64,000 bases of DNA from Oxalobacteraceae bacterium (GTDB lineage Bacteria > Pseudomonadota > Gammaproteobacteria > Burkholderiales > Burkholderiaceae_D). A program made the translations under genes and the position numbers. This document shows, piece by piece, positions 34,641-45,122 of the stretch (the stretch's first letter is position 1; every line of letters starts with the position of its first letter). The notes under the pieces are model-generated. The model was not told the DNA's origin and did no database searches. It saw nothing but the letters and a program-made list of their open reading frames with translations. Where the stretch lies: positions 1 to 64,000 of the forward strand of contig JAIXXN010000001.1 of the NCBI GenBank assembly GCA_027490725.1. Reading direction: 5' to 3'.

Positions 34641-35942
34641 ATGACGACGATCACGTGGTGGCAAGGGACGCCGGCAGCGGCGTTTGCGCAGGCAGCAGCA
34701 CAGCAGCGGCCGCTGTTGCTGTACTGGGGCGCCAACTGGTGCCCGCCATGCAACCGGGTGAAGTCGGAAATTTTTGCCCACAGTGATTGCATCGCGCTGA
34801 GCCGTGCACTGCTGTGCTATCACCTTGATGGCGATCAGCCTGGTGCCCAGGCGCTGGCCGCGCAGCACCGCTTGCGCAGCTATCCGACGCTGGTGCTGTA
34901 TGCGCCGGACGGTACGGAAATTACCCGCCTGCCCTGCGAGTTCGATGGTGAGCGCTTTGCTGTTGCACTGGCGCAGGCGCTGGCCGTGCAGGCGGCCGGC
35001 TCGCATGCCAGTCTGGCCTTGCAGGCTGCGCTGTCCGGTAGCCGCGCACTGAGCGCGGCGGAATGGGCGCTGCTGGCCGATTACTCGTGGGATACTGACG
35101 AAGACGCTCTGCTGGCCGGACGGCCGCTGGCGTCGACCTTGCTGGCGCTGGCTGACGCTGCCGCCACGGCGGTGGCGAGCGCGCCTGCCTTACGCCTGCG
35201 CCTGCATGCGCTGCTGGCGCAGGCACTGGCGCCGGACGCTGGCGCTGCGCTGATGCGGGCACTGTGCGCCGATGCCCATGCCGCACAGGCGAATCGCGAT
35301 TTGCTCAGCAACTATGGCATCGAACTCATCAAACTGTGTGCCGAACGGGAAAGTGTGGCGGCCGCACTGGGGCAGCGGGCAGCGCACTGGGCCGAAGACT
35401 TATGGCTGGGCGCGCCCGACCGGCTGGCCGCAGCGCGCTTGCAGTTGCGCATGGCACGCCTGCTGGGGCCGAGTCAGGCTTTGCAGGAGACGGCACGTCT
35501 GCAGGTGGCGGCAGCGCTCGACGCTGCCAGCGATGGCTATCAGTTGCATACGCTGGTGAATACTGCCGTCAGCCTGTTCAATGAAGCGGGCTTGCTGGCG
35601 GAAGCCGAGCAGTTATTGCAAGCGCATCTACCGCAGTCGCCGACGCCGTTCTATTTCATGCTCAGCCTTGCCGCTAGCGCGAAACGGCGTGGCGATACGG
35701 CCGCTGCACTGGACTGGTACGAGCATGCCTACCAGAGCGCAGTAGGGCCGGCCACACGGGTGCAGTGGGGCGTGACGTATCTGAGTCAGTTGATGGAACT
35801 GGCGCCACAGGATGCGGCAAGGATGACGGCAGCGCGTGCGGCGTTGCTGGCCGATGTGGCCGTGGCCGGTGCCGATGCGCGCCAGCAGCGTAATCTGTCC
35901 CAGTTGCAGAAACTGGCGCGCTGGCCGCAACTGGGGTTTTAA
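34641..35942 (+). CDS. Thioredoxin-fold protein with long helical C-terminal region
   Basis: A 433-residue protein. The N-terminal 130 residues form a thioredoxin-like domain with the redox motif WCPPC (Cys34, Cys37) and a cis-Pro region RSYPTLVLY. The remaining 300 residues are Ala/Leu-rich and helical (TPR-like pattern LFNEAGLLAEAEQLL). No signal peptide is visible, so it is probably cytosolic; a disulfide reductase or chaperone role is possible. I placed the start at 34641, right after folE and preceded by GAGG. The frame is open further upstream but that part overlaps folE and lacks any fold signal. Confidence 0.75.
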   Translation: MTTITWWQGTPAAAFAQAAAQQRPLLLYWGANWCPPCNRVKSEIFAHSDCIALSRALLCYHLDGDQPGAQALAAQHRLRSYPTLVLYAPDGTEITRLPCEFDGERFAVALAQALAVQAAGSHASLALQAALSGSRALSAAEWALLADYSWDTDEDALLAGRPLASTLLALADAAATAVASAPALRLRLHALLAQALAPDAGAALMRALCADAHAAQANRDLLSNYGIELIKLCAERESVAAALGQRAAHWAEDLWLGAPDRLAAARLQLRMARLLGPSQALQETARLQVAAALDAASDGYQLHTLVNTAVSLFNEAGLLAEAEQLLQAHLPQSPTPFYFMLSLAASAKRRGDTAAALDWYEHAYQSAVGPATRVQWGVTYLSQLMELAPQDAARMTAARAALLADVAVAGADARQQRNLSQLQKLARWPQLGF

Positions 35943-35945
35943 GTC

Positions 35946-36386
35946 TTATTTGCTGGCGGCCGGGGCAGCCGTGTCGGGCACGGTTTCCAGTACGGCGGCT
36001 TCGAACACCAGTTTTTTCTCGTCTACCCGGAATACCCCGATCAGTTCGCCGCCGTCGCCTTTGACGTCGGGATACTGGGTGCAGCTCTGGGTTTCCACCT
36101 GCCACATCTCTTCGCCGGCCCGCAGGGTCCAGACGTTATCGCCGCCGGACAGCAATTCCACTTCAACATCGTCGGCGGGCATCTCGGTGAGCGGGATGCG
36201 GCGCAGGCAATCCGGCAGGTGCTGCAGGATCAGTTCGATTTCGCTATCCTTACTCCAGAAATGCTTCTGCACCCGGTGCAAGGTCAGCACATGGCTGCCG
36301 TTCTCGCCATCGACATGGTAGGAGGCGCTATCGTCCACGCAGGCAGTCAGCAACAGAGAGGTCAGGATAATCAGGAACTTGCGCAT
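35946..36386 (-). CDS. Small predicted lipoprotein, unknown function
   Basis: A 146-residue protein with a lipoprotein signal: MRKFLIILTSLLLTAC, with the lipobox LLTAC and Cys16 as the predicted lipid-attached residue, then acidic residues (VDDS). The mature part is mostly beta-like and has no recognised domain. It converges on the thioredoxin-fold gene with a gap of only 3 bp. It may be read together with ompW upstream, although a hairpin cluster separates them. Confidence 0.7.
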   Translation of the reverse strand: MRKFLIILTSLLLTACVDDSASYHVDGENGSHVLTLHRVQKHFWSKDSEIELILQHLPDCLRRIPLTEMPADDVEVELLSGGDNVWTLRAGEEMWQVETQSCTQYPDVKGDGGELIGVFRVDEKKLVFEAAVLETVPDTAAPAASK

Positions 36387-36470
36387 GGGCCGGGCTTCCG
36401 TTCAGGTGAGTGCGGTGGCGGATAATGTAGCAACATTATAGCGGGCTTGCAGCAGGGCTTTATAAAACAA

Positions 36471-36496
36471 CGATGCCCGTGCAAGCACGGGCATCG
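36471..36496 (-). terminator. Terminator hairpin downstream of ompW
   Basis: CGATGCCCGTG (36471-36481) pairs with CACGGGCATCG (36486-36496) around a 4-nt loop. Reading on the minus strand, it is followed by a T-rich stretch (TTGTTTTATAAAG). It lies about 60 bp after the ompW stop. Confidence 0.75.
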
Positions 36497-36510
36497 GGAG
36501 TGTCGCAGCA

Positions 36511-36541
36511 CCGCAGTGCCCGGGACAACCGGGCAGTGCGG
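36511..36541 (-). repeat. Second hairpin downstream of ompW
   Basis: CCGCAGTGCCCGG (36511-36523) pairs with CCGGGCAGTGCGG (36529-36541) at 12 of 13 positions around a 5-nt loop. It lies between the ompW stop and the terminator hairpin and may stabilise the 3' end of the transcript. Confidence 0.65.
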
Positions 36542-36555
36542 GCAGGCAGACTGGC

Positions 36556-37170
36556 TTAGAAGCGGTAGCCTACACCAAAGCCAACCAGCAGTGGATCCAC
36601 TTTCACAGCGCTAGCTTTGGCGCCGCCGATGATCACATCGCTGCGGATCTGGACTTTTTTCACGTCGATGTTGAGCGACCAATTTTTGTCGATGGCGTAG
36701 TCAACACCAGCTTGCAGTGCGAAACCGAAGCTGTCGTGTTCCAGACCAGCTTTGCCGCCCAGCAGATCAACTTTCGAGATGGTGGTGTAGTTCACACCAG
36801 CGCCGATGTATGGCTTGATCGGTGCGTCCAGTACGAAGTGGTACTGAGCCAGCAGGGTTGGTGGCAGGTGCTTGAAGGTACCGATTTTGGCGCCGTCCAG
36901 GAACACGTCATGTTTTTGCGGGTAGGTCAGGATCAGTTCAGCAGCCAGGTTCGGCGTGAAGAAATACGATACGTCGAATTCTGGAATGGTTTTGCTGCTG
37001 ACCGTCAGACGGTCCGATGCGCCGGTGCCGCCTACTTGATCCGACTTGTCAGCTGGGTCGATATGCACTGCGCGAACGCGCACCAGCCATGGGGTTGCTT
37101 CGGCCATTGCGGCAGCGCTTGCTGCCAGGCTCAGGGTTGCCAACACTGCTGCTGCTAAAGACTTGTTCAT
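36556..37170 (-). CDS. ompW: OmpW-family outer membrane beta-barrel protein
   Basis: A 204-residue outer-membrane protein. A Sec signal peptide (MNKSLAAAVLATLSLAASAA, then AMAEA) is followed by the typical OmpW start TPWLVRVRAVHI and barrel strands (FDVSYFFTPNLAAELILTY, LAQYHFVLD, YIGAGVNYT), ending in the aromatic C-terminus FGVGYRF used for barrel insertion. OmpW is an eight-stranded barrel linked to passage of small hydrophobic molecules. I chose the ATG at 37170, with AGAGG 7 nt upstream. A class II FNR/Anr site lies at the expected distance, so expression should rise when oxygen is low. Confidence 0.93.
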   Translation of the reverse strand: MNKSLAAAVLATLSLAASAAAMAEATPWLVRVRAVHIDPADKSDQVGGTGASDRLTVSSKTIPEFDVSYFFTPNLAAELILTYPQKHDVFLDGAKIGTFKHLPPTLLAQYHFVLDAPIKPYIGAGVNYTTISKVDLLGGKAGLEHDSFGFALQAGVDYAIDKNWSLNIDVKKVQIRSDVIIGGAKASAVKVDPLLVGFGVGYRF

Positions 37171-37236
37171 TTTACTTCCTCTTCTATCGTCGTTAAGTAA
37201 CGTAGAGAAGTGTATTGATGCGGAGCACAAAAAACT

Positions 37237-37250
37237 TTGATCCAAGTCAA
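37237..37250 (-). promoter_or_regulatory. FNR/Anr box upstream of ompW
   Basis: On the minus strand the site reads TTGACTTGGATCAA, matching the FNR/Anr consensus TTGAC/T-N4-A/GTCAA. A -10-like TACACT lies at 37214-37209. A start site near 37202 would place the box centre (37243.5) at -41.5, the class II activator position. Confidence 0.75.
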
Positions 37251-37407
37251 AATACAAAGTCTTTTTTGAGGATGTGAAAATTTTGCCTCAGATAGTGCTT
37301 GTAAGCCCCTAGGCGGGTTTTTCGAGGGTGGGTGGCCGAGGGGGTAGCCAATTCCGTGCCTCGTGGCGCCATGCCCGCTAGGGTGTGCGCCATGGGTGGC
37401 GGCGCTG

Positions 37408-38139
37408 TTAGCGGTAGCGCGCCAGGATCTGCTCTACCACGCCTTCGCGTAGTAGTGCGTCGATGGCGCGGTTGGCCTCGGCAAACGGCAGCGCAGCTTT
37501 GCGCGAGAATGCGCACTGGGCTTTGTAGGAGAAGAACATCAGCTCGGCGCGCAGCTTCATTTCGGGATGCATGCGCTGCAGGTAGTTGAGGGTATTTTCG
37601 CCTGCCATGGTGTAGGGATTTTTACCCTCGAGCATGTGCTGCAGATTGGCCGTCATGCTGGGGGCATCGACGCGGGCGAAGCGCCGGCCCAGTACCTGTT
37701 CGATACGCGGATAACGGTAGCCGGCCACGGTGCCGGTGGGTTTGTCACGCAAATCCTTGATGGAATGCAGACGCGGTGAACCGGCACGCGCCACCACCAG
37801 CTCGGCATCCGGCAAGAGCGGCGTGCTCCAGTCGTACTCGCCATCGATCCAGTTCGGCATCACGTAGCACATGGCATCGGCGCGGCCGCTGCTCAGTGCT
37901 GGCTGTACGCCGGCTACATCCACGCTCAGGTAGACGGCACGCCGGCCCAGTTTCTGCGCTAGCGCGTCGCCGAGATCCTTGATGATGCCGCCGTCGAGCA
38001 CGCCGTTCTGAAAGCGCACCACGGGCATCGTCTGATCCAGTGGCGCCAGCATCACCAGTTCGCCCTGTGACGCGTGCGCCGACAGCACGGGCAGGGCAGA
38101 GAGCAGGGCTAGCAGCATGGTCGGGGCTGAGCGGGGCAT
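37408..38139 (-). CDS. Periplasmic solute-binding protein (SBP family 3-like)
   Basis: A 243-residue protein with a Sec signal (SAPTMLLALLSALPVLSAHA), then a family 3 solute-binding fold: VVRFQNGVLDGGIIKDLGDA, ALSSGRADAMCYVMP and IKDLRDKPTGTVAGYRYPR match the usual ligand-binding segments. No permease or ATPase gene is nearby, so it may be an orphan binding protein or a sensor-type relative rather than part of a transporter. The start at 38139 gives a normal signal peptide; the frame is open 47 codons further upstream but that part looks non-coding. Confidence 0.75.
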   Translation of the reverse strand: MPRSAPTMLLALLSALPVLSAHASQGELVMLAPLDQTMPVVRFQNGVLDGGIIKDLGDALAQKLGRRAVYLSVDVAGVQPALSSGRADAMCYVMPNWIDGEYDWSTPLLPDAELVVARAGSPRLHSIKDLRDKPTGTVAGYRYPRIEQVLGRRFARVDAPSMTANLQHMLEGKNPYTMAGENTLNYLQRMHPEMKLRAELMFFSYKAQCAFSRKAALPFAEANRAIDALLREGVVEQILARYR

Positions 38140-38682
38140 AGGTGTCGGGCGCGATGAGGATAGTCGATTATAGACCGTTGGCTGTCGGTTTGGCCGAGTT
38201 TGATTCACTCCCTGCGCGTAGCGAGAAGGCTGAAGTCTGCATCCCCATTTCGATGGTGAGATATGAGTAGGGGGAGGCACCCCAATCCACCCAAGTTAAG
38301 CCATTTCAGCAATTTTTCTGACTCATGGCCTAGTGCGGTTTTCGGCCTGGGTTTCGTGGTTTTGAGAGATTTTCACGATGGCGGGCCAGTGGACTATCAC
38401 AGCGCGCACTCTAGGCCAAGGTGCTTTTTCATACCTTCGACAAGTCCGCTTGTAAGTCCCTTGGCCTGGTGTCTTGGCAGGAAGCTGGTCTTGCCTTTCA
38501 GTTTGACTTTCAGGTGGTTTGTTCCATTCTCGAAAGTCGCTCCGTTCGGCTTTAGCCACCTTTGCCTATGTTTTGCCGGAAGCTGCGCGTGATCGCACAG
38601 CGCGACCGGCAGCAAAAGAGGTGCGCCTGGGGCCGTGAACTGCACGCCATTTCGGTCAGGATGGAAGTTGGCGCGTCCTGTT
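38140..38682. other. Gene-free stretch, possible degraded element
   Basis: About 540 bp with only short overlapping frames on both strands and no recognised protein, RNA or terminal inverted repeat. Lysine/arginine-rich minus-strand frames (38323-38645) could be remains of a mobile-element gene, but I cannot name one. It also holds the promoter of the solute-binding gene. Confidence 0.35.
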
Positions 38683-39096
38683 TCACATACAACGCAGCAG
38701 CTTGACGTGCGCGCCCTTGCGCAACTTGACGACCTGGGGCGTGGTGGCGGCGTCGGGCGTGATGGTCAGCGTCATCAGCTCACCTTGCACGTCGGCGCTG
38801 AACCGGGCGTTGGGCGGCGCTTCTTCGTCGGCTTGCTGCGGTCCCGGCTGGTGCTGGGAGAAATGGCCGCGCGCGACGAAGCCGCCGCGCGCGTTAACCA
38901 CCAGCGGCGTGCCGATGCTGCCGCTGGCGCAGTCCGCGCTCAGGCGGGCGCCCTGCGGATCGATGCTCAGTTGCATGCGCTCGCCGCCCCAGACGCCCTG
39001 CAGGGCATTGCCGCTCGCCGCCGCCGCGTCCGGCATGACCATGCTGGCCCCGCCGCCCAGCGTCAGCGCTAGCAGGATCGTTTTCCATGTCTTCAT
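38683..39096 (-). CDS. Small secreted protein of unknown function
   Basis: A 137-residue protein with a clear Sec signal (MKTWKTILLALTLGGGASM then ending near DAAAASG). The mature part begins with LQGVWGGERMQLSIDPQG and looks like a small beta-barrel or sandwich that would sit in the periplasm. TGGAGC lies about 9 nt before the ATG. No family was recognised. It follows the gene-free stretch and lies downstream of the PEP-CTERM gene on the same strand. Confidence 0.65.
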   Translation of the reverse strand: MKTWKTILLALTLGGGASMVMPDAAAASGNALQGVWGGERMQLSIDPQGARLSADCASGSIGTPLVVNARGGFVARGHFSQHQPGPQQADEEAPPNARFSADVQGELMTLTITPDAATTPQVVKLRKGAHVKLLRCM

Positions 39097-39189
39097 CAGA
39101 TTTTGCTCCAGGTTGTCACCATCATAGACTGGAAAAGCACAGTGCGGGTAAGCTTGCGCCTGCCCGCACCGAAATGACAGGCTTGGCCT

Positions 39190-40887
39190 TTAGACGGGCT
39201 GGGTCTCGGCGCTTCCGCGACGGCGTGCTACGACGATCACCAGGCCCATGCCAAGGATCAGCATGGCCCAGCTGGACGGTTCAGGCACCGGGCTGACGTC
39301 GAGCACGGCGATCCAGGTGCCCCAGCGCGAGCCGCCCGTGCCGCCCGGGTGGCCGCCGGCCGCATTGTTGTATTCGCGCGCGAATTCGCCGATCAGATAG
39401 AACTGCGAATCGTCCTCAGGGTCGACCGACACCTGGCTGTAGTCGCCCCAGCGCTGGCGGCCGCTGGCGGCCTGTCCGAACACGCTGCCGTTATGGTAGT
39501 CGTCCACCGCGCTTTCCTTCAGCAGGATTTCCGCGCTGGTGGACACCAGTTTGCCGCTGCCGTCGGTATTGAAGGTGCGCGCCATGAAGGTGATCTTGCC
39601 GTCGCTGGGATCGAGGCCGGAACGGTTGTAGCCTATCACCACCTGGCCGGCGCTGTTGACGGCGATCGAACCCTGGTAGTAATCATGGCCGGCCGTGCCG
39701 ATGTCGCCCTGGTCGATGATGGCGTTGGTGGTGGCGTCGACGATGGTGTAGCGCACGCGGGCTTCGTCCAAATGGTCGGCGCCGGAATTGACCGTGTTGA
39801 CCATATAGATGCGGCCACCGACTTCATAGACGCTGCTGCTGATGCGTTCGTCGCCGGCGTCGATCACACGCTGGTTGGCCGGTACCGCCGTTGCTGGCTG
39901 GCGGGCCGCCCCCGGGCTCACGAAGTCGGCCATGCCCAGGTAGCTTGCGCTGCCCAGCGCCGCGCCGCTGGCCGATGTTGGGCTCAGCCCGTTGATGCTG
40001 TAGCTGATGTTGTCATAACTAAACAGGGAAGCCGCGAACACCTTGCCGCTGGTGCCGGCGCTGTTGCTGTTGACACCCTGCAAAGCAAAGCCGCGATCAA
40101 CATTGCCGCTGGAACTGCTGGAGAAAGGCGTGACGAACTGCTGCATATTGGTGGTTGACGGCGCCCCGGCACCGAACAGGCTGTCCAACGGGATGACATT
40201 CATGGTCGTGCCGCGGAAGGAGTTGGTGCCGCCGCTGCTGGCCGGCGCAAAATTATTGGTGCCGATATAGACCGCGTTGCGATCCAGTGCCAGGGTCGGA
40301 TAGTCGGCCGTGGCGCCAAAGCCGTAGCCGCCGTAACCTTCGAAGCTGGTTGACTTCCAGCCGCCCATCGCGTCGGAGGTGTTGGAAACGGCCACTTGCA
40401 GATCCTTGCTGTTGGCGCCAAACGCCACGGCGACCCAGCGGTCGGCCGAGGCGTTATACATGATGCGGGTATCGCCATTGGTGCCGGTCTGGCCGGCGGC
40501 GATCCAGAAGTTCACGTCGGACATGAGCGCCGAGCGGCTGCCGGTCTTTTTATCAAAGATCGCGTAGGCACCGTTGCTGGTCGAGACGTATTGCGTCTTG
40601 CCGACCGCACCCATGGTGTCGGGCGGGATAAAATTGCGGCCAAACGCGGCGCCATCGTACTGGCTGATGCCTTCAAAGCCCAGCTTATAGGGCCCGCTGG
40701 CATTGACGACGACGGCCGAGGCGCCATTGGTATCGAACGACAAATCGCCGGCGATCGTCACCATCTTCGGCTTCTTGAATTCAAAATATGGCTTGATGAC
40801 ATCTTCGGCCCTGGCCGCCGTCGCCGATATCGCCAAGAGGGCGATGACCAGCATCTGGCGCTGCATCTTGCTAGGACATGGTTTCAT
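39190..40887 (-). CDS. PEP-CTERM sorting-domain exoprotein
   Basis: A 565-residue exported protein. A Sec signal (MLVIALLAISATAARAED) is followed by a long Ser/Thr/Gly/Asn-rich region with recurrent beta-strand motifs (DRWVAVAFG, FYLIGEFAREY, WGTWIAVLDVS). It ends with a PEP-CTERM signal: VPEPSSWAMLILGMGLV, a hydrophobic segment and the basic cluster ARRRG. Such proteins are processed by exosortase and are linked to biofilm matrix. AGGGGA lies 6 nt before the ATG at 40887. No exosortase gene is present in the window. Confidence 0.87.
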   Translation of the reverse strand: MKPCPSKMQRQMLVIALLAISATAARAEDVIKPYFEFKKPKMVTIAGDLSFDTNGASAVVVNASGPYKLGFEGISQYDGAAFGRNFIPPDTMGAVGKTQYVSTSNGAYAIFDKKTGSRSALMSDVNFWIAAGQTGTNGDTRIMYNASADRWVAVAFGANSKDLQVAVSNTSDAMGGWKSTSFEGYGGYGFGATADYPTLALDRNAVYIGTNNFAPASSGGTNSFRGTTMNVIPLDSLFGAGAPSTTNMQQFVTPFSSSSSGNVDRGFALQGVNSNSAGTSGKVFAASLFSYDNISYSINGLSPTSASGAALGSASYLGMADFVSPGAARQPATAVPANQRVIDAGDERISSSVYEVGGRIYMVNTVNSGADHLDEARVRYTIVDATTNAIIDQGDIGTAGHDYYQGSIAVNSAGQVVIGYNRSGLDPSDGKITFMARTFNTDGSGKLVSTSAEILLKESAVDDYHNGSVFGQAASGRQRWGDYSQVSVDPEDDSQFYLIGEFAREYNNAAGGHPGGTGGSRWGTWIAVLDVSPVPEPSSWAMLILGMGLVIVVARRRGSAETQPV

Positions 40888-41238
40888 TGTTTTCCCCTAG
40901 TATGAATTACTTGAAGTGGTTGCTGCCATGCTAAGTAGGGCGCAGACAATAGCCTGAAGATCACCTGTCCGTACTGCCAGTCGCGGTAACTCAGCAGTAG
41001 ATGACTATAAGTTTCTGAAATTATCTGGTCAACAATAAAATAATCATTTTATTATCGGATGAGGCCGGCGAATGCCAGAAAAATTACGATCGCTAGAGTG
41101 AAAAACGTCGCGAAAACGCGCTTCTCGGGCGCTTCTCTCGACTAGCGTTTTTTTGATATTTTGCAACGGTCGCGGGTGCGATACGGCGTGCGGGAGGGGG
41201 GATTACCGCACCAGTTGTAATAAACTTGGCGTCATCCG
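40888..41238. other. AT-rich regulatory gap upstream of the PEP-CTERM gene
   Basis: About 350 bp without a gene. It contains a perfect 8-bp inverted repeat AATAAAAT (41034-41041) / ATTTTATT (41046-41053) with a 4-nt loop, lying about 150 bp upstream of the PEP-CTERM start. The stretch likely holds that gene's promoter. Confidence 0.45.
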
Positions 41239-41268
41239 AAAAAAAAGCCCGTAGTGAACGGGCTTTTT
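41239..41268 (-). terminator. gyrB terminator
   Basis: AAAAAGCCCGT (41242-41252) pairs with ACGGGCTTTTT (41258-41268) around a 5-nt loop. On the minus strand the stem is followed by eight T residues (41246-41239), giving a classic intrinsic terminator for gyrB; the plus strand also has T residues, so it could act both ways. Confidence 0.92.
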
Positions 41269-41270
41269 GA

Positions 41271-41309
41271 TCTCAACTATTTGAGATAGTTCTCAACTAT
41301 TCTGAGAAC
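41271..41309 (-). repeat. Two small hairpins between gyrB and its terminator
   Basis: TCTCAA-CTAT-TTGAGA (41271-41286) and GTTCTCA-ACTATTC-TGAGAAC (41289-41309) sit in tandem and share the core TCTCAACTATT. They lie in the 3' untranslated part of the gyrB message. Role unknown. Confidence 0.7.
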
Positions 41310-41319
41310 CTACAGACGC

Positions 41320-43836
<2,517 letters not shown>

Positions 43837-43885
43837 CTATATATCTGGACAGTAAAAAACGCGGTGCAACGGGCGATGAGAGGGA

Positions 43886-44992
43886 TTAGATCCGCATCGG
43901 CATCACGACATATTTAAAGTCGGTATTGTCGGGGATGGAAATCAGCGCCGACGAATTTGAATCGCCCAGTGCCACATTGACCTGGTCGCACTTCAGATTG
44001 TTCAGCACGTCGAGCAGATAGGTGACGTTGAAACCGATATCGACGCTATCGCCGCCGTAATCGATTTCCAGTTCTTCCACGGCCTCTTCCTGATCGGCAT
44101 TGGTCGAGCTGATTTTCATGCTGCCCGGGGTGATGATGCAGCGTACGCCTTTGAACTTGTCGCTGGTCATGATGGCGGCGCGTTGCAGCGAGCGCAGCAG
44201 TTCATCGCGACCGATGGTGAATTCGTTCTTGTAGCCTTTTGGAATCACCCGGGTGTAATCGGGGAACTTGCCTTCCACCAGTTTCGAGATCAGCTCGATG
44301 TCGGCGAAGCGCAGTTTGACCTGATTGGCGGCGATATCGAGTTGTACGGTCTCGTCGTTTTCTTCCAGCAGGCGCTGCAGTTCGATGATGGTCTTGCGCG
44401 GGATGATCACTTCCTGACGGGCAAAGGTCTGCTCCGTTTCTACCTGGCAGAAAGCCAGACGGTGACCATCGGTGGCCACGGCGATGACGTTATTACCGTC
44501 GAGTACCAGCAGCAGGCCGTTCAGATAGTAACGGATGTCTTGCTGGGCCATCGAGAAGTGCACCATGTTGAACAGGTGCTTCAGGGTTTTTTGCGGCAGG
44601 GTGACGCTGGCGCTGTAGCTGTCGGCCTGCTGGACGGTCGGGAACTCTTCGGCGGCCAGAGTTTGCAGGGCGAAGCGCGATTTACCCGATTGCACCGTCA
44701 GGCGCTTGTTCAGCAAGGTCATGGTGACGTCGCCCGATTCTGGCAGTGCGCGCAGAATGTCGAGCAGCTTGCGGGCTGCCACGGTGGTGCCGGTCACTTC
44801 CGCGCCAGAACCGATCTCGGCGTGGGTGGTGATCTGTACTTCAGTGTCAGTGGACAGGAAGGAGACGTTCTCGCCCTCTTTGCTGATGAGGATATTGGCC
44901 AGAATCGGCATAGTGTGCCGACGCTCGACAATACCACTCACGATCTGCAGTGGCCGGAGAAGGGTATCTCGGGTGGTTTTGACCAATTGCAT
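43886..44992 (-). CDS. dnaN: DNA polymerase III beta sliding clamp
   Basis: A 368-residue clamp made of three similar domains, starting MQLVKTTRDTLLRPLQIVSG. It encircles DNA and tethers the polymerase. Typical clamp features include FSMAQQDIRYYLNGLL, VATDGHRLAFC and the C-terminal YVVMPMRI that lines the protein-binding pocket. It lies between dnaA and gyrB on the same strand. Confidence 0.98.
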   Translation of the reverse strand: MQLVKTTRDTLLRPLQIVSGIVERRHTMPILANILISKEGENVSFLSTDTEVQITTHAEIGSGAEVTGTTVAARKLLDILRALPESGDVTMTLLNKRLTVQSGKSRFALQTLAAEEFPTVQQADSYSASVTLPQKTLKHLFNMVHFSMAQQDIRYYLNGLLLVLDGNNVIAVATDGHRLAFCQVETEQTFARQEVIIPRKTIIELQRLLEENDETVQLDIAANQVKLRFADIELISKLVEGKFPDYTRVIPKGYKNEFTIGRDELLRSLQRAAIMTSDKFKGVRCIITPGSMKISSTNADQEEAVEELEIDYGGDSVDIGFNVTYLLDVLNNLKCDQVNVALGDSNSSALISIPDNTDFKYVVMPMRI

Positions 44993-45122
44993 AGCTTATC
45001 CTCAGTATTAAAGATTAAATCGTAAATTTTTTAACAACATCGCCTTGTGAGCAGACCTGCATGTTTGCCTGAATCATAAAGGCAAAGGCCGCGGTTTGTC
45101 AGCCTTTTGCCCACCTCGGGCA

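Noticed and set aside
38263..38645. Small genes in the gene-free stretch
   Set aside because: The frames overlap on opposite strands, have no ribosome binding site and no family resemblance.
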